Of a stretch of DNA of 64,000 bases, positions 34,925 to 46,671 are shown one piece after another (position 1 is the stretch's first letter; every line of letters starts with the position of its first letter). Below the pieces are notes generated by a model that worked only from the letters and a program-made list of their open reading frames with translations, ran no database searches and was not told the origin of the DNA. The DNA is taken from positions 4,624,001 through 4,688,000 of the forward strand of contig NC_007760.1 in the NCBI RefSeq assembly GCF_000013385.1. Reading direction: 5' to 3'. Source of the stretch: Anaeromyxobacter dehalogenans 2CP-C (GTDB lineage Bacteria > Myxococcota > Myxococcia > Myxococcales > Anaeromyxobacteraceae). The position numbers and the translations under genes are program-made.

Positions 34925-36940
34925 ATGAAGCACGTGAGCTGGGTGGTCGCGCTCGTCATCGGGTTCGCGATCGGGTTCGTCGGGCGCGGCTCGTGGGACA
35001 TGGGCGGCAGGCCCTCCCGGGCGCCCGCGGGCGCGCCGACGCGCGCGCGTCCGGTCGAGGACCCGAAGGCCGTCTACCGGGTGCCCGCCGACGACTCGCC
35101 GGTGCGCGGCCCGGCCGACGCGCTCGTCACGATCGTCGAGTCGTCCGACTTCCAGTGCCCGTACTGCAAGCGCGGCGCGGCGACCATGAAGCAGGTCGAG
35201 GACGCGTACCGCGGCAAGGTGCGCTTCGTCTTCAAGCACAACCCGCTCTCGTTCCACCCGCAGGCGATGCCGGCCGCGCTCGCCGCCGAGGAGGCGCGGG
35301 CGCAGGGCGGCGACGAGAAGTTCTGGGCGCTGCACGACAAGCTGTTCGACTCGGCCCCCGCGCTCGACCAGGCCGCCATCGAGAAGGCCGCCGGCGAGCT
35401 CGGCCTCGACGTCGCCAAGGTCCGCGAGGCGATGCAGTCCGGCACGCACCGCGCCCGCATCGAGCGCGACCAGAAGCTGGTGGTCGGCCTGGGCGCCCCC
35501 GCCACCCCGACGTTCTTCGTGAACGGCCGCAAGATCGCCGGCGCGCAGCCCATCGAGGCGTTCCGCACGGTCATCGACGAGGAGCTCCGCAAGGCCGAGC
35601 AGCTCGTCCGGTCCGGCACGCCGGCCGCGCAGGTGTACGCGAAGACCATCGAGCGCGGCGCGACCGCCCCGGTGTTCCTGCCCGGCACCGTGCCGCCCCC
35701 GGCCGCCGCCGCGCCGTCGGCCGCCGCCCCGGCCCCGGCCGCCCCCGCGGCCCCGCCGCCCGCCACCTACGCGAAGGTCCCGCTGCGCGCCGACGACCCG
35801 GCCCGCGGCCCGGCCGACGCGAAGCTGACGGTGGTGCTGTTCTCCGACTTCCAGTGCCCGTTCTGCTCCCGCGTCGAGCCCACCCTGAAGCAGCTCGAGG
35901 AGGCGTACCCGGGCCAGGTGCGGATCGTGTGGAAGCACCAGCCGCTCTCCTTCCACCCGAACGCGCTGCCGGCGGCCATCGCGGCCGAGGCGGCCCGCGA
36001 CCAGGGCAAGTTCTGGCCGATGCACGAGAAGCTGTTCGCGAACCAGCAGGCGCTCTCGCCGGCGACCTACGAGCAGTACGCGAAGGAGCTCGGGCTCGAC
36101 CTGCGCAAGTTCCAGGCGGCGGTGGCGGCGCGCAAGGGCGCCGACCGGATCGCGGCCGACCAGCAGCTCGCGAACGGCGTGGGCGCGAACGGCACGCCGA
36201 CCATGTTCTTCAACTGCCGCCAGGTGGTGGGCGCGCTCCCGCTCGAGCGCATGCGGCCCATCGTCGAGGAGGAGCTGAAGAAGGCCGACGCGCTGCTCAA
36301 GGGCGGCAAGGCGGGCCCGGGCTTCTACGAGCAGGCCTGCCAGGCCAACCTGGCGCTGAAGCCGGCCGCGCCGCAGCAGGGCGCGGTGATCCCGGCGGCG
36401 CTGCCCGCCGGCCAGCCGGTGCAGGGCCTCGCCGTCCGCGCCGACGACCCGACCCGCGGCAACCCGAAGGCGCCGGTCACGATCGTGCTGTTCTCCGACT
36501 TCCAGTGCCCGTTCTGCGCGCGCGTCGAGCCGACGCTCGCGCAGGTGCAGAAGACCTACGGCGACAAGGTCCGGGTGGTCTGGAAGCACCAGCCGCTCGG
36601 CATGCACCCGAACGCCATGCCCGCGGCCGAGGCGGCCGAGGCGGCCCGCGAGCAGGGCAAGTTCTGGCAGATGCACGAGAAGCTGTTCGCGAGCCAGCGC
36701 GAGCTGTCCGACGCGCTCTACGAGCGCGCCGCGCGCGAGATCGGCCTCGACGTGGCGCGGTTCGACGCGGCCCGCCGCTCGGGCCGGGGCCGCGCCCGCA
36801 TCGCGGAGGACCAGGCGCTGGCCGCCCGCATCGGCGCGCAGGCCACGCCGACCATGTTCGTGAACGGCGTGAAGGTCGAAGGCGCGGTGCCGTTCGAGCA
36901 GATCCGCGCGGTCGTCGATGCCGAGCTCGCCCGCCGCTAG
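34925..36940 (+). CDS. Membrane-anchored protein with three tandem DsbA-like domains
   Basis: 671 codons from ATG 34925 with GGGAGAC upstream. Residues 5-22 form a signal anchor. Three DsbA/Thioredoxin_4-type domains follow, with active sites CPYC (78-81), CPFC (311-314) and CPFC (528-531). Each domain begins with ADDPxRGPADAxxTxVxxSDFQCP and has a cis-Pro TPTxF motif. A Pro/Ala-rich linker joins domains 1 and 2. Single-domain relatives oxidise or chaperone exported proteins. Three copies in one chain is unusual and suggests a polyvalent oxidase or isomerase, perhaps for surface proteins. The next gene overlaps by 23 bases. Confidence 0.9.
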   Translation: MKHVSWVVALVIGFAIGFVGRGSWDMGGRPSRAPAGAPTRARPVEDPKAVYRVPADDSPVRGPADALVTIVESSDFQCPYCKRGAATMKQVEDAYRGKVRFVFKHNPLSFHPQAMPAALAAEEARAQGGDEKFWALHDKLFDSAPALDQAAIEKAAGELGLDVAKVREAMQSGTHRARIERDQKLVVGLGAPATPTFFVNGRKIAGAQPIEAFRTVIDEELRKAEQLVRSGTPAAQVYAKTIERGATAPVFLPGTVPPPAAAAPSAAAPAPAAPAAPPPATYAKVPLRADDPARGPADAKLTVVLFSDFQCPFCSRVEPTLKQLEEAYPGQVRIVWKHQPLSFHPNALPAAIAAEAARDQGKFWPMHEKLFANQQALSPATYEQYAKELGLDLRKFQAAVAARKGADRIAADQQLANGVGANGTPTMFFNCRQVVGALPLERMRPIVEEELKKADALLKGGKAGPGFYEQACQANLALKPAAPQQGAVIPAALPAGQPVQGLAVRADDPTRGNPKAPVTIVLFSDFQCPFCARVEPTLAQVQKTYGDKVRVVWKHQPLGMHPNAMPAAEAAEAAREQGKFWQMHEKLFASQRELSDALYERAAREIGLDVARFDAARRSGRGRARIAEDQALAARIGAQATPTMFVNGVKVEGAVPFEQIRAVVDAELARR

Positions 36941-37769
36941 CGGAGCCGCCGGGCCGGCGACGCCCGCCGCGGGCGCGCCGGCCCCCGCCCTGGCGCCGGA
37001 CGTCGCGGCCGCCTGGGACGCGCTCCACCGCACGTTCGACCGGATCTTCGTGGTCACGGTCGAGCGCGCGGTCGAGCGGCAGGAGCGCGTGCGCGCGCGG
37101 CTCGCCGGGCTCGACTACCGCTTCCACCAGGGGATGGACAAGCGGCTGCTCGACCCCGCGCGCCTCGCCGCCGAGGGCTACGACGCGGCCGCCGACCGGC
37201 GCGCGGCGCGCCACTCGAAGCCCATGTCGCAGGGGCAGATCGCCTGCGCCGTCTCCCACCTGCAGGTCTACCGGGCCGCCGTCGAGAACGGCTGGCAGCG
37301 GGTGCTCGTGTTCGAGGACGACGTCGTGCCGCGCGGCCCCGATCTGGCGCTCCTGCCCGAGGCGCTCCGGCAGCTCCCCGAGGACTGGGAGCTCGCGTAC
37401 CTGGGCTGGTCCAACTTCGAGCGGGTGACGCTCCGCCACCGCGCCAAGCAGGCCGCCTACCTGGTGGGCGCGTCGCTGCGCCTCATGAAGTGGACCCCCG
37501 CGCAGATCCTCCGGTTCCACCCGCGCCCGTTCAGCGAGCACCTCCGGGCGGCGGGGCTGCACCACTGCACCCACGCCTACGCGTTCACGCTCGGTGCCGC
37601 GCGCAAGCTGGTCGAGGCGCAGCGCCCGCTGGCGCGCAACGCCGACCAGCTGCTCATCCACATGGTGCTCTCCGGGAAGCTCCGCGCCTTCGTCACGGTT
37701 CCCAAGTTCTTCGACCAGGAGGACGGCACCGGGGCGGACGCGGCCTACTCCTTCGTGTTCCACGACTGA
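36918..37769 (+). CDS. Glycosyltransferase family 25 (LOS biosynthesis-like)
   Basis: 283 codons. [22 protein letters not shown] opens the family, and [19 protein letters not shown] carries the DxD-type EDD motif for nucleotide-sugar and metal binding. [19 protein letters not shown] is the GT25 helix before it. [20 protein letters not shown] and PKFFDQEDG complete the fold. It most likely adds a hexose to lipooligosaccharide or to collagen-like repeats. The ATG lies inside the end of the DsbA-like gene, so translation is probably coupled. Confidence 0.88.
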   Translation: MPSSPAASGAAGPATPAAGAPAPALAPDVAAAWDALHRTFDRIFVVTVERAVERQERVRARLAGLDYRFHQGMDKRLLDPARLAAEGYDAAADRRAARHSKPMSQGQIACAVSHLQVYRAAVENGWQRVLVFEDDVVPRGPDLALLPEALRQLPEDWELAYLGWSNFERVTLRHRAKQAAYLVGASLRLMKWTPAQILRFHPRPFSEHLRAAGLHHCTHAYAFTLGAARKLVEAQRPLARNADQLLIHMVLSGKLRAFVTVPKFFDQEDGTGADAAYSFVFHD

Positions 37770-37818
37770 ACCGGGTCCCGCTCCGCCGTGCGGGGGACCG
37801 GACGGCGGGCGGCGGGTG

Positions 37819-37847
37819 TTGCGCGAACCGACCCGACCATGTAAGAA
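37819..37847 (+). promoter_or_regulatory. Possible promoter upstream of panD
   Basis: TTGCGC (37819-37824) and TAAGAA (37842-37847) are separated by 17 bases. Predicted transcription would begin about 7 bases before the panD ATG, giving a nearly leaderless mRNA; no Shine-Dalgarno is visible, which is consistent with that. Confidence 0.4.
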
Positions 37848-37860
37848 AACGAGTCCTGCC

Positions 37861-38256
37861 ATGCGTCGGACCTTCTTCAAGGCGAAGATCCACCGTGCGA
37901 CCGTGACGCACGCGGATCTCGAGTACGAGGGCTCGGTCTCCATCGACGAGGACCTGCTCGAGGCCGCGGGCATCTGGGAGTACGAGGCCGTTCACGTGTG
38001 GAACATCACCCGCGGCACCCGGTTGCAGACGTACGCGATCAAGGGTGAGCGCGGCTCCGGCATCATCTGCATCAACGGCGCGGCCGCGCACCTCAACCGC
38101 CCCGGCGACATGGTGATCCTCGCCACGTTCGCCGAGCTGGAAGAGGCCGAGGCCCGCGACTTCAAGCCCACCGTGGTCCTCGTAGACCGCCAGAACAAGA
38201 TCGTGGCCAAGGACGCCGTCGAGGTGCCCGGCCCGGCACGCAGGGTGACGGCATGA
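37861..38256 (+). CDS. panD: Aspartate 1-decarboxylase precursor
   Basis: 131 codons. [28 protein letters not shown] contains the self-cleavage site between Gly24 and Ser25, which becomes the pyruvoyl cofactor (short motif YEGSVSID). [20 protein letters not shown] and [17 protein letters not shown] complete the fold. It makes beta-alanine for pantothenate and coenzyme A. The chain is a little longer than usual: the last dozen residues ([11 protein letters not shown]) extend beyond the core. It stops with TGA and the trpE frame continues directly after in the same phase. Confidence 0.97.
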   Translation: MRRTFFKAKIHRATVTHADLEYEGSVSIDEDLLEAAGIWEYEAVHVWNITRGTRLQTYAIKGERGSGIICINGAAAHLNRPGDMVILATFAELEEAEARDFKPTVVLVDRQNKIVAKDAVEVPGPARRVTA

Positions 38257-38282
38257 CGGTGCGTCTTTGGCAAGTCCGCTGA
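38253..38282 (+). other. Nine-codon open frame with a Trp codon at the panD-trpE junction
   Basis: ATG at 38253 overlaps the panD stop (ATGA) and reads MTVRLWQVR then TGA at 38280-38282. It may be the true trpE start followed by a one-base frameshift, or a tiny leader peptide. No terminator/antiterminator pair follows. Confidence 0.3.
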
Positions 38283-38283
38283 G

Positions 38284-39870
38284 CTGCGGACCACCCCCGA
38301 TCTCCAGACCTTCCTCTCGCTCTGCAGCCCCGGCCGCGCGGTCCCGGTCCGCGTCGAGATCGACGCCGACACCGAGACGCCGGTCTCGGCCTTCCTGAAG
38401 CTCTCCCGCGGCGAGCGGCACGCGTTCCTGCTCGAGTCGGTCGAGGGCGGGGAGCGGAGCGCGCGCTTCACGTTCCTGGGCGCGGCGCCTCGGGCGCTGC
38501 TCCGCTGGAAGCTCGGCGACCCGGGCGATCCCATCGCCGCGCTGCGCGCCGCGCTCGCCACGCACCGGGCGGTGCGGGTGCCGGGCGTGCCGCGCTTCTC
38601 CGGCGGCTTCATGGGCCACGTCTCCTACGACGCGGTCCGCCTGTTCGAGCCGCGCGTCCCCATCGCGAAGGCCGACGAGCTGGGCTTCCCCGACGTCCTG
38701 CTCATGGACTTCGACGAGCTGGTGGCGTTCGACAACCGCCGCCACTCGCTCCACGTCATCTGCGAGGTGCGCTGCGACGAGGGCGACGACCCGCGCGCGC
38801 TGTACGCCGACGCGGTCCGCCGCATCCGCCGCCGGCTGGCGGTGCTGGCGCGGCCGCTCTCCGACCGCCGCCCGCGCCGGGCCGGGCCGCCGGCGGTGCT
38901 CGCGCCGCGGGTCCGCCGCGAGGCGTTCGAGGCGGCGGTGCGGCGCGCCAAGGAGTACGTCACCGCCGGCGACTGCCAGCAGATCGTCCTCTCCCAGCGC
39001 TTCGACGCCGAGACCTCCCTCCCGCCGTTCGAGATCTACCGGGCGCTCCGCCGCGTGAACCCCTCGCCGTACCTGTTCTTCGTGAAGGACGGGCCGCGCG
39101 CGCTGGTGGGCTCGTCGCCGGAGACGCTGGTGAAGCTCGAGGACGGCGAGGTCACGCTGCGGCCCATCGCCGGCACCCGCCGGCGCGGCGTGGACGCGGC
39201 CGAGGACCAGGCGCTCGAGGCCGAGCTGCGCGCCGACCCGAAGGAGAACGCCGAGCACGTCATGCTGGTGGACCTCGGGCGCAACGACGTGGGCCGGGTG
39301 TCCGCCACCGGCACGGTGAAGGTGGCCGCGCTGAAGACGGTGGAGCGCTACTCGCACGTGATGCACCTCGTCTCGGAGGTCCGCGGGCGGCTCGCCCCGG
39401 GCCGCACCGCGGTGGACGTGCTCCGCGCCGGCTTCCCCGCCGGCACGCTCTCCGGCTCGCCCAAGGTGCGGGCCATGGAGATCATCGACGCGCTCGAGCC
39501 GGCCCGCCGCGGCCCGTACGGCGGCGCGGTGGGCTACTTCGACCGCGGCGGCGACATGGAGATGTGCATCGCCATCCGCACCCTGCTCGCGAACGGCCGC
39601 CGGGTCTCGGTGCAGTCCGGCGCCGGCATCGTCTACGACTCCGACCCGGCCGCCGAGTACCAGGAGACGGTCAACAAGGCGCGCGCGGTGTTCACCGCGG
39701 TGGCGCAGGCCGAGGCGCGCGGGCTGGACGCGCCGCCCGCGGCCGCCCCGCGCCGGCGCGCCGGCGCGCGGAAGGCGCAGGCGGCCCCCGCGGCGGAGGC
39801 ACGGCCGCGGCGTGCGGCGGGGTCGCGCGGCCGCCGCGCGGCGCCGCGCGGGAAGGGGGCGAGGCGATGA
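38284..39870 (+). CDS. trpE: Anthranilate synthase component I
   Basis: About 528 codons. [20 protein letters not shown] carries the LLES Trp-feedback motif; [39 protein letters not shown] and [13 protein letters not shown] are chorismate-binding family motifs. It converts chorismate to anthranilate with TrpG. The start is problematic: the frame is open from the panD TGA but contains no ATG, GTG or TTG until GTG 38572, inside the conserved N-terminal domain. I place the start provisionally at CTG 38284; the alternative is ATG 38253 plus a one-base shift. The last 45 residues are Arg/Ala-rich and basic. Confidence 0.9.
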   Translation: MRTTPDLQTFLSLCSPGRAVPVRVEIDADTETPVSAFLKLSRGERHAFLLESVEGGERSARFTFLGAAPRALLRWKLGDPGDPIAALRAALATHRAVRVPGVPRFSGGFMGHVSYDAVRLFEPRVPIAKADELGFPDVLLMDFDELVAFDNRRHSLHVICEVRCDEGDDPRALYADAVRRIRRRLAVLARPLSDRRPRRAGPPAVLAPRVRREAFEAAVRRAKEYVTAGDCQQIVLSQRFDAETSLPPFEIYRALRRVNPSPYLFFVKDGPRALVGSSPETLVKLEDGEVTLRPIAGTRRRGVDAAEDQALEAELRADPKENAEHVMLVDLGRNDVGRVSATGTVKVAALKTVERYSHVMHLVSEVRGRLAPGRTAVDVLRAGFPAGTLSGSPKVRAMEIIDALEPARRGPYGGAVGYFDRGGDMEMCIAIRTLLANGRRVSVQSGAGIVYDSDPAAEYQETVNKARAVFTAVAQAEARGLDAPPAAAPRRRAGARKAQAAPAAEARPRRAAGSRGRRAAPRGKGARR

Positions 39871-40481
39871 GCGGCGCGCGCCCGGTCCGGCTGCTGCTGG
39901 TGGACAACTACGACAGCTTCACCTTCAACCTGGTGCAGTACCTCGGCGAGCTGGGCGCCGAGGTCGAGGTGTTCCGCAACGACGAGATCGACGTGCCCGG
40001 CATCCGGGCGCGCCGCCCCGACGCGCTGGTGCTCTCGCCGGGCCCGTGCACGCCGGACCAGGCCGGGGTGACGCTGGAGGTGCTCCGGGCGCTCGCGGGC
40101 GCGCTGCCCATCCTCGGCGTGTGCCTCGGCCACCAGGCCATCGGCCAGGCGTTCGGGGGCAAGGTGGTGCGGAACGTCCGCATCGTGCACGGCAAGGCGA
40201 GCCCGGTGCACCACCGCAACCAGGGCATCTACGCCGGGCTGCCCGCGCCGTTCCAGGCCGGGCGCTACCACTCGCTCGTGGTCGAGCGCGAGAGCCTCCC
40301 CGAGGCGCTCGAGATCACCTCGTGGACCGAGGAGGGAGAGATCATGGGCCTGCGCCACCGGGCGCTGGACGTGGAGGGCGTGCAGTTCCACCCGGAGTCG
40401 ATCCTGACGCTGGACGGCAAGCGCCTCCTCGGGAACTGGCTCGCGCACGTCGCGCCGCGCGGCGAGGAGGCCCGGCCGTGA
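39867..40481 (+). CDS. trpG: Anthranilate synthase component II (glutamine amidotransferase)
   Basis: 204 codons. [16 protein letters not shown] is the family opening. [20 protein letters not shown] holds the catalytic Cys of the class I amidotransferase, and [11 protein letters not shown] supplies the His-Glu pair. It releases ammonia from glutamine for TrpE. The ATG overlaps the trpE stop by 4 bases (ATGA), so the subunits are translationally coupled. The partner could also serve aminodeoxychorismate synthesis. Confidence 0.97.
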   Translation: MSGARPVRLLLVDNYDSFTFNLVQYLGELGAEVEVFRNDEIDVPGIRARRPDALVLSPGPCTPDQAGVTLEVLRALAGALPILGVCLGHQAIGQAFGGKVVRNVRIVHGKASPVHHRNQGIYAGLPAPFQAGRYHSLVVERESLPEALEITSWTEEGEIMGLRHRALDVEGVQFHPESILTLDGKRLLGNWLAHVAPRGEEARP

Positions 40482-41491
40482 TCCAGCACGCCATCGCGAA
40501 GCTCCTGGAGGGCGAGGACCTCAGCCGCGCCGAGGCGGCCCAGGTGATGACCGAGATCGCCGACGGCGGCGCCACCCCGGCCCAGTCGGGCGCGTTCCTG
40601 GCCGCGCTGCGCATGAAGGGCGAGACGGTGGAGGAGATCGCCGGCGCCGCCGACGTGATGCGCCAGCGCGCCGACCGGGTGCGGGTCAGCCGCGACGTGT
40701 TCATCGACACCTGCGGCACCGGCGGCGACGGGCGCCACACCTTCAACATCTCCACCACCGCCGCGTTCGTGGCGGCCGGCGCCGGGGTGTGCGTGGCGAA
40801 GCACGGCAACCGCGCCGTGTCGTCGCGCTCCGGCTCCGCCGACGTGCTCGCCGCGCTCGGCGTGAACGTGGACGCGGACAAGGAGACGGTGGAGCGCTGC
40901 ATCGAGGAGGTCGGCATCGGCTTCCTGTTCGCGGTGCGGCTCCACCCCGCGTTCAAGGCCATCGCCGGCGTCCGGCGCGAGCTGGGCGTGCGCACCATCT
41001 TCAACCTGCTCGGCCCGCTCGCGAACCCGGCCGGCGCGCGCCACCAGGTGCTGGGCGTGTACGAGGCGCGCTGGGTGCCGGTGCTGGGCGGCGTGCTGGC
41101 GGCGCTGGGCGCCGCGCACGCGTTCGTGGTGCACGGCGAGGGGCTGGACGAGATCGCCGTGACCGGCATGACGCACGTCTGCGAGGTGAAGGACGGCGCG
41201 GTGGAGCGGTACACCATCCGGCCCGAGGACCTGGGGCTGCCGCGGCGCGACGCCGCCGAGCTCGCCGGCGGCGACGCGGCGGCGAACGCCCGCATCGTCA
41301 CCCACGTGCTGGAGGGGCAGCAGGGCGGGCCGCGCGACGCGGTGCTCGCGAACGCCGCCGCCGCGCTGGTCTGCGCCGGCGCCGCCACCGACCTGCGCGA
41401 CGGCGTGGCGCGCGCCGCCCGGTCCATCGACTCGGGCGCCGCCCGCGAGAAGCTGCGGCAGCTGGTGGCCGCCACCACGGTGCCGGCGTGA
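40478..41491 (+). CDS. trpD: Anthranilate phosphoribosyltransferase
   Basis: 337 codons from GTG 40478, overlapping the trpG stop by 4 bases (GTGA). [21 protein letters not shown] is the PRPP-binding motif (CGTGGDG), [17 protein letters not shown] binds anthranilate, and [16 protein letters not shown] is conserved. It transfers phosphoribosyl from PRPP to anthranilate. An N-terminal helical bundle of about 65 residues precedes the catalytic domain, as is normal. Confidence 0.97.
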   Translation: MIQHAIAKLLEGEDLSRAEAAQVMTEIADGGATPAQSGAFLAALRMKGETVEEIAGAADVMRQRADRVRVSRDVFIDTCGTGGDGRHTFNISTTAAFVAAGAGVCVAKHGNRAVSSRSGSADVLAALGVNVDADKETVERCIEEVGIGFLFAVRLHPAFKAIAGVRRELGVRTIFNLLGPLANPAGARHQVLGVYEARWVPVLGGVLAALGAAHAFVVHGEGLDEIAVTGMTHVCEVKDGAVERYTIRPEDLGLPRRDAAELAGGDAAANARIVTHVLEGQQGGPRDAVLANAAAALVCAGAATDLRDGVARAARSIDSGAAREKLRQLVAATTVPA

Positions 41492-42270
41492 CCGTCCTCG
41501 ACGGCATCCTGGCCCGCAAGGTGGACGAGGTGGCCGCCCGCCGCGCGGTCCTGCCCGACGCGGTGCTGGCCGCCCGCGCCGCCGCCGCCCCGCCGCCGCG
41601 CGGGTTCGAGGCGGCGCTCTCGCCCCGCGGCGGCCCGCTGCGCGTCATCGCCGAGGTGAAGCGCGCCAGCCCCTCCGCCGGCCCCATCCGCGCCGGCCTC
41701 GACGCCGTCGCGCAGGCGCGCCGCTACGCCGCCGCCGGCGCCGCGGCGATCTCGGTGCTCACCGACGGCCCCGGCTTCGGCGGCTCGCTCGAGGATCTCG
41801 TGACGGTGCGGGCCGCGGTGGACGTGCCGCTGCTCCGCAAGGACTTCGTGGTGGACCGCTACCAGCTCCTCGAGGCGCGCGCCGCCGGCGCGGACGCGGC
41901 GCTGCTCATCGTGGCCGGGCTCGCGCAGGACGACCTGCGGCGGCTGCTGGACGCCTGCGGCGAGCTGGGGCTCGCGGCGCTGGTCGAGGTCCACGACGCC
42001 GCCGAGGCGGAGCGCGCGCTCGCGGCCGGGGCGCGCGTCGTGGGCGTCAACAACCGCAACCTGCACACCTTCCACGTGGACCTGGCCGTCTCCGAGCGCA
42101 TCCTGCCGTCCCTGCCGGCGGCGGTGAAGGGCGTGGCGGAGAGCGGCGTGCGCACCCCGGAGGACGCGGCCCGGCTGCGCCGCGCCGGGGCCGCGAACCT
42201 GCTGGTGGGCGAGGCGCTGGTGCGCGCCGAGGACCCGGCCGCGCTGCTGCGCGCGCTGGGCGAGGCGTGA
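41488..42270 (+). CDS. trpC: Indole-3-glycerol phosphate synthase
   Basis: 260 codons from GTG 41488, overlapping trpD by 4 bases. [15 protein letters not shown] is the phosphate-binding/catalytic Lys motif, [20 protein letters not shown] holds the second catalytic Lys, and [11 protein letters not shown] and [11 protein letters not shown] finish the barrel. It converts carboxyphenylamino-deoxyribulose phosphate to indole-3-glycerol phosphate. Confidence 0.97.
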   Translation: MTVLDGILARKVDEVAARRAVLPDAVLAARAAAAPPPRGFEAALSPRGGPLRVIAEVKRASPSAGPIRAGLDAVAQARRYAAAGAAAISVLTDGPGFGGSLEDLVTVRAAVDVPLLRKDFVVDRYQLLEARAAGADAALLIVAGLAQDDLRRLLDACGELGLAALVEVHDAAEAERALAAGARVVGVNNRNLHTFHVDLAVSERILPSLPAAVKGVAESGVRTPEDAARLRRAGAANLLVGEALVRAEDPAALLRALGEA

Positions 42271-42889
42271 TGGCCCTCCCGCCCCGGGTGAAGATCTGCG
42301 GCGTGACCCGGCTCGAGGACGCGCTCGAGGCGGCCCGGCTGGGCGCGGACGCGATCGGCTTCAACTTCTGGCCGCGCTCGAAGCGCCACCTGCCGCCCGC
42401 CGCGGCGCGCGCGCTGGTGGCCCGGCTGCCGCCGTTCGTGACGGCCGTGGGCGTGTTCGTGGATCCCACGCGCGAGGAGCTGCTCGCGGCGATGGCCGCG
42501 TCCGGCGCGCAGGTCGCGCAGCTCCACGGGGACGAGCCGCCGGAGCTGCTCGAGGGGCTGCCGTTCCCGGTGGTGAAGGCCATCCGCGTGGGCGGGCCCG
42601 AGGCGCTCGACCAGCTCGCGCGCTACCCGGGCGCGGCCGGCTTCCTGCTCGACTCCGCCTCGCCGGGCTACGGCGGCAGCGGGGTCGCGTTCGACTGGGC
42701 GCTCGCGGCGCGCGCCGTGGAGCGGACCGCGGTCGTGCTGGCGGGCGGGCTCACCCCGGCCAACGTGGCGGACGCGATCCGCGCGGTGCGGCCCTGGGCG
42801 GTGGACGTGGCGAGCGGCGTCGAGGCGGCGCCCGGCGTGAAGGATCGGCAGCTCATGGCGCGGTTCGTCCGCGCGGCGAAGGAGACGAC

Positions 42890-42893
<4 letters not shown>
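42270..42893 (+). CDS. trpF: Phosphoribosylanthranilate isomerase
   Basis: 207 codons from ATG 42270, which shares one base with the trpC stop (TGATG). [27 protein letters not shown] has the catalytic Cys (KICG). [28 protein letters not shown] and [13 protein letters not shown], with VDVASGVE, are barrel motifs. It performs the Amadori isomerisation between TrpD and TrpC. Confidence 0.97.
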
Positions 42894-44181
<1,288 letters not shown>

Positions 44182-44185
<4 letters not shown>

Positions 44186-45039
44186 GCCCGCGCACCGCCC
44201 GCAAGCCCCGCGCCGCCGCCGCGCCCGCCGCGGCCGAGCGCCCCGACCGCATCACGGCCGCGTTCGAGCGCTGCCGCGCCGAGCGCCGGGCCGCGCTCGT
44301 CACCTACGTGATGGGGGGCGACCCCGACCTCGCCACCGCGCGGGACATGGCGCTCGCCTGCGTGGAGGGCGGCGCCGACCTCGTCGAGCTGGGCGTCCCG
44401 TTCTCCGACCCCATCGCCGACGGCCCCACCATCCAGGCCGCCGCCCAGCGCGCGCTCGGCGCCGGCACCACGCTCGAGGACGTGCTCGGGATCGCCGCCG
44501 CGGTCCGCGCGCGCTCGCAGGTCCCCATCGCGCTCATGGGCTACTTGAACCCCATGCTGGCGGGCGGGGTCGAGCGGCTCGTGCGCGGCTGCGCCGACGC
44601 CGGCGTGGACGCGCTCATCATCCCGGACCTGCTGCCCGAGGAGGCGGAGGTGCTCGCCCCGGCGGCGGCGGAGGCCGGCGTGAAGCTCGTCTACCTGCTC
44701 GCGCCCACCTCCAACCCGGCGCGGGTCGAGGCCGCCGTCCGCGCCGCCACCGGCTTCCTCTACTTCGTGTCGGTGACCGGCGTGACCGGGGCGCGCCACG
44801 CCGTGGCCGACGAGATCGCGCCGCTCGTGTCGGCGGTGCGGTCCCGGACCGAGCTGCCGGTCGTGATCGGCTTCGGCGTGGCGACGCCCGAGCAGGCCCG
44901 TGCGCTGGGCCCGCTCGCGGACGGCGTGGTGGTCGGGAGCGCGATCGTGAAGCGCATCGCCGAGGGCGGCTCGCGGCGCGCCCGCGCCGAGCGGGTGAAG
45001 CGCTTCGTGCGATCGCTCGGACGCGCGCTGGGGCGCTAG
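44182..45039 (+). CDS. trpA: Tryptophan synthase alpha chain
   Basis: 285 codons from GTG 44182, overlapping trpB by 4 bases. The first 20 residues are basic ([19 protein letters not shown]). [15 protein letters not shown], then [20 protein letters not shown] with the catalytic Glu/Asp pair, [15 protein letters not shown], and [10 protein letters not shown] fit the family. It cleaves indole-3-glycerol phosphate to indole, which is channelled to TrpB. The stop overlaps by 4 bases with that of the convergent zinc-ribbon gene. Confidence 0.97.
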
Positions 45040-45260
45040 GCGATCCCGCCGGCCGGGTGGATGACGTGCACCGCGCCGTCCGCCCGGCGCATGTGCGGGT
45101 GGGAGATCCAGTGGCACCGCGGGCAGAAGCTCGCGGCGTGGCCCCGCTCGCCCAGGCGCACCTCCAGGTCGCCGTCGCACAGCAGGCAGCCGCCCGGCAG
45201 GACGATGTCGCGGCGCTCCCCGGCGCCGGCTGCTTCCATGGGCTCGCGCTCGGCCTTCAT
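45036..45260 (-). CDS. Small zinc-ribbon protein
   Basis: 74 codons from ATG 45260. [33 protein letters not shown] holds two CxxC pairs about 20 residues apart (CLLC and CPRC), a typical zinc ribbon. The short motifs are [11 protein letters not shown] and FCPRCHWI. The rest is charged. I do not recognise a specific family. It lies between the convergent trpA gene and the DAHP synthase gene. Its role is unknown. Confidence 0.7.
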   Translation of the reverse strand: MKAEREPMEAAGAGERRDIVLPGGCLLCDGDLEVRLGERGHAASFCPRCHWISHPHMRRADGAVHVIHPAGGIA

Positions 45261-45421
45261 GTGGATCAGGTAAGGCTTCCCGCGCGCATGGCAAGCGGCC
45301 GCGTCCCGGGCGAGCGCCGGACGGCCCGCGCGACCGGCCAGGAGCGTGCTCGGTTCGGGTGCGTCTCCCGCCGCGGGGCCAGGGCGGCGGGCCGGCCGGG
45401 CGTCCCCTCCGCGGCCTCCGG

Positions 45422-46435
45422 CTACACCCCGCGGCCCACGGCGCCGGCGATCACCCGCACCTGGCGCATGAGCTCCTCGAACTCGGCCGGCGTGAGCGAC
45501 TGCTGGCCGTCGGAGAGCGCCTTCTCCGGCCGCGGGTGGACCTCGACGATGATCCCGTCCGCGCCGGCGGCGATGCCGGCGCGCGCCATGGCGGGGACGT
45601 GGGCGCGCAGGCCGATGCCGTGCGACGGGTCCACGATCACCGGCAGGTGCGTGAGCGCCTTCAGGATGGGCACCGCGTTCAGGTCGAGCGTGTTGCGGGT
45701 CATGGTCTCGAAGGTGCGGATGCCGCGCTCGCAGAGCGCCACCTGGTAGTTGCCCTCCGAGACCACGTACTCCGCCGCCATCAGCCACTCCTTGATGGTG
45801 GCGGAGGGGCCGCGCTTCAGCAGGATGGGCCGGCGCACGCGCCCGAGCTGCCGGAGCAGCGAGTAGTTCTGCATGTTGCGGGCGCCGATCTGCAGCACGT
45901 CGGCGTAGTCCGCCACCATCGCGAGGTGCTCGACGTCCATCACCTCGGTCACGACCTTGAGGCCGGTCTCCTCGCGGGCGACCGCGAGCAGCTTCAGGCC
46001 CTCCTCGCCGAGGCCCTGGAACTCGTAGGGGCTGGTGCGCGGCTTGAACGCGCCGCCGCGCAGGAAGCGGGCGCCGGCGGCCTTCACCGCGTGCGCCGCC
46101 TCGAGCAGCTGGCCGCGCGACTCGACCGAGCACGGCCCGGCCATCACCGCCAGCTCCCTGCCGCCGAGCGGCACCCCGCCCACGTCGATGACCGTGTCCT
46201 CCTCCTTCACCTCGCGGGACACGAGCTTGAACGGCTGGGACACCCGGAGCGCGTCGGCCACGCCCGGCAGCGTGGTGAACAGCTCGGGCTCGAGGCCGCC
46301 CTTGTTGCCCGTGATGCCGATGGCCACGCGCTGCGCACCGGGGATCGGGTGCGCGGTGAGGCCGAGGCTGCGGATCTTCTCGATCACCGCGTCGATCTCC
46401 GGCTGGCCGGCGTGGGGCTTCATGACGACGAGCAT
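45422..46435 (-). CDS. aroF: 3-deoxy-7-phosphoheptulonate synthase (DAHP synthase)
   Basis: 337 codons from the ATG preceded by GGAGG (about 46435); a GTG further upstream (46549) adds only a basic low-complexity segment. An N-terminal ferredoxin-like regulatory domain ([20 protein letters not shown]) precedes the catalytic barrel: [45 protein letters not shown] and VDPSHGIG. This is the AroF I-beta form, in which the ferredoxin-like domain confers feedback inhibition. It begins the shikimate pathway. The gene faces the trp operon. Confidence 0.96.
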   Translation of the reverse strand: MLVVMKPHAGQPEIDAVIEKIRSLGLTAHPIPGAQRVAIGITGNKGGLEPELFTTLPGVADALRVSQPFKLVSREVKEEDTVIDVGGVPLGGRELAVMAGPCSVESRGQLLEAAHAVKAAGARFLRGGAFKPRTSPYEFQGLGEEGLKLLAVAREETGLKVVTEVMDVEHLAMVADYADVLQIGARNMQNYSLLRQLGRVRRPILLKRGPSATIKEWLMAAEYVVSEGNYQVALCERGIRTFETMTRNTLDLNAVPILKALTHLPVIVDPSHGIGLRAHVPAMARAGIAAGADGIIVEVHPRPEKALSDGQQSLTPAEFEELMRQVRVIAGAVGRGV

Positions 46436-46671
46436 GGGGTCCGCCTCCGGGGAGACCGGTTGTACTGCGCGGGGCCGGGGGGAACAAGGACGCGGTCGAT
46501 CGCCCCGCCGGCCGCCCCGGCGTCCCCGGGTCGAGGGTCGCCTTTTCACGCTTCGTACGCCCCGGCGCCGCCGGACGGGCCGGGCATGCCTGGATCACGG
46601 GACGTCAAGCCCGCCGACGGGCGCTGCCCTGCGCCCGGACGCTCGCTAGATTGCTGATCGGAGGCGCGACC

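Noticed and set aside
37861-39870. Read-through of the panD TGA to give a PanD-TrpE fusion, possibly with selenocysteine
   Set aside because: PanD ends naturally, there is no cysteine-like position at the TGA, and TrpE homologues begin near this point. A start-codon or indel problem is a simpler explanation.
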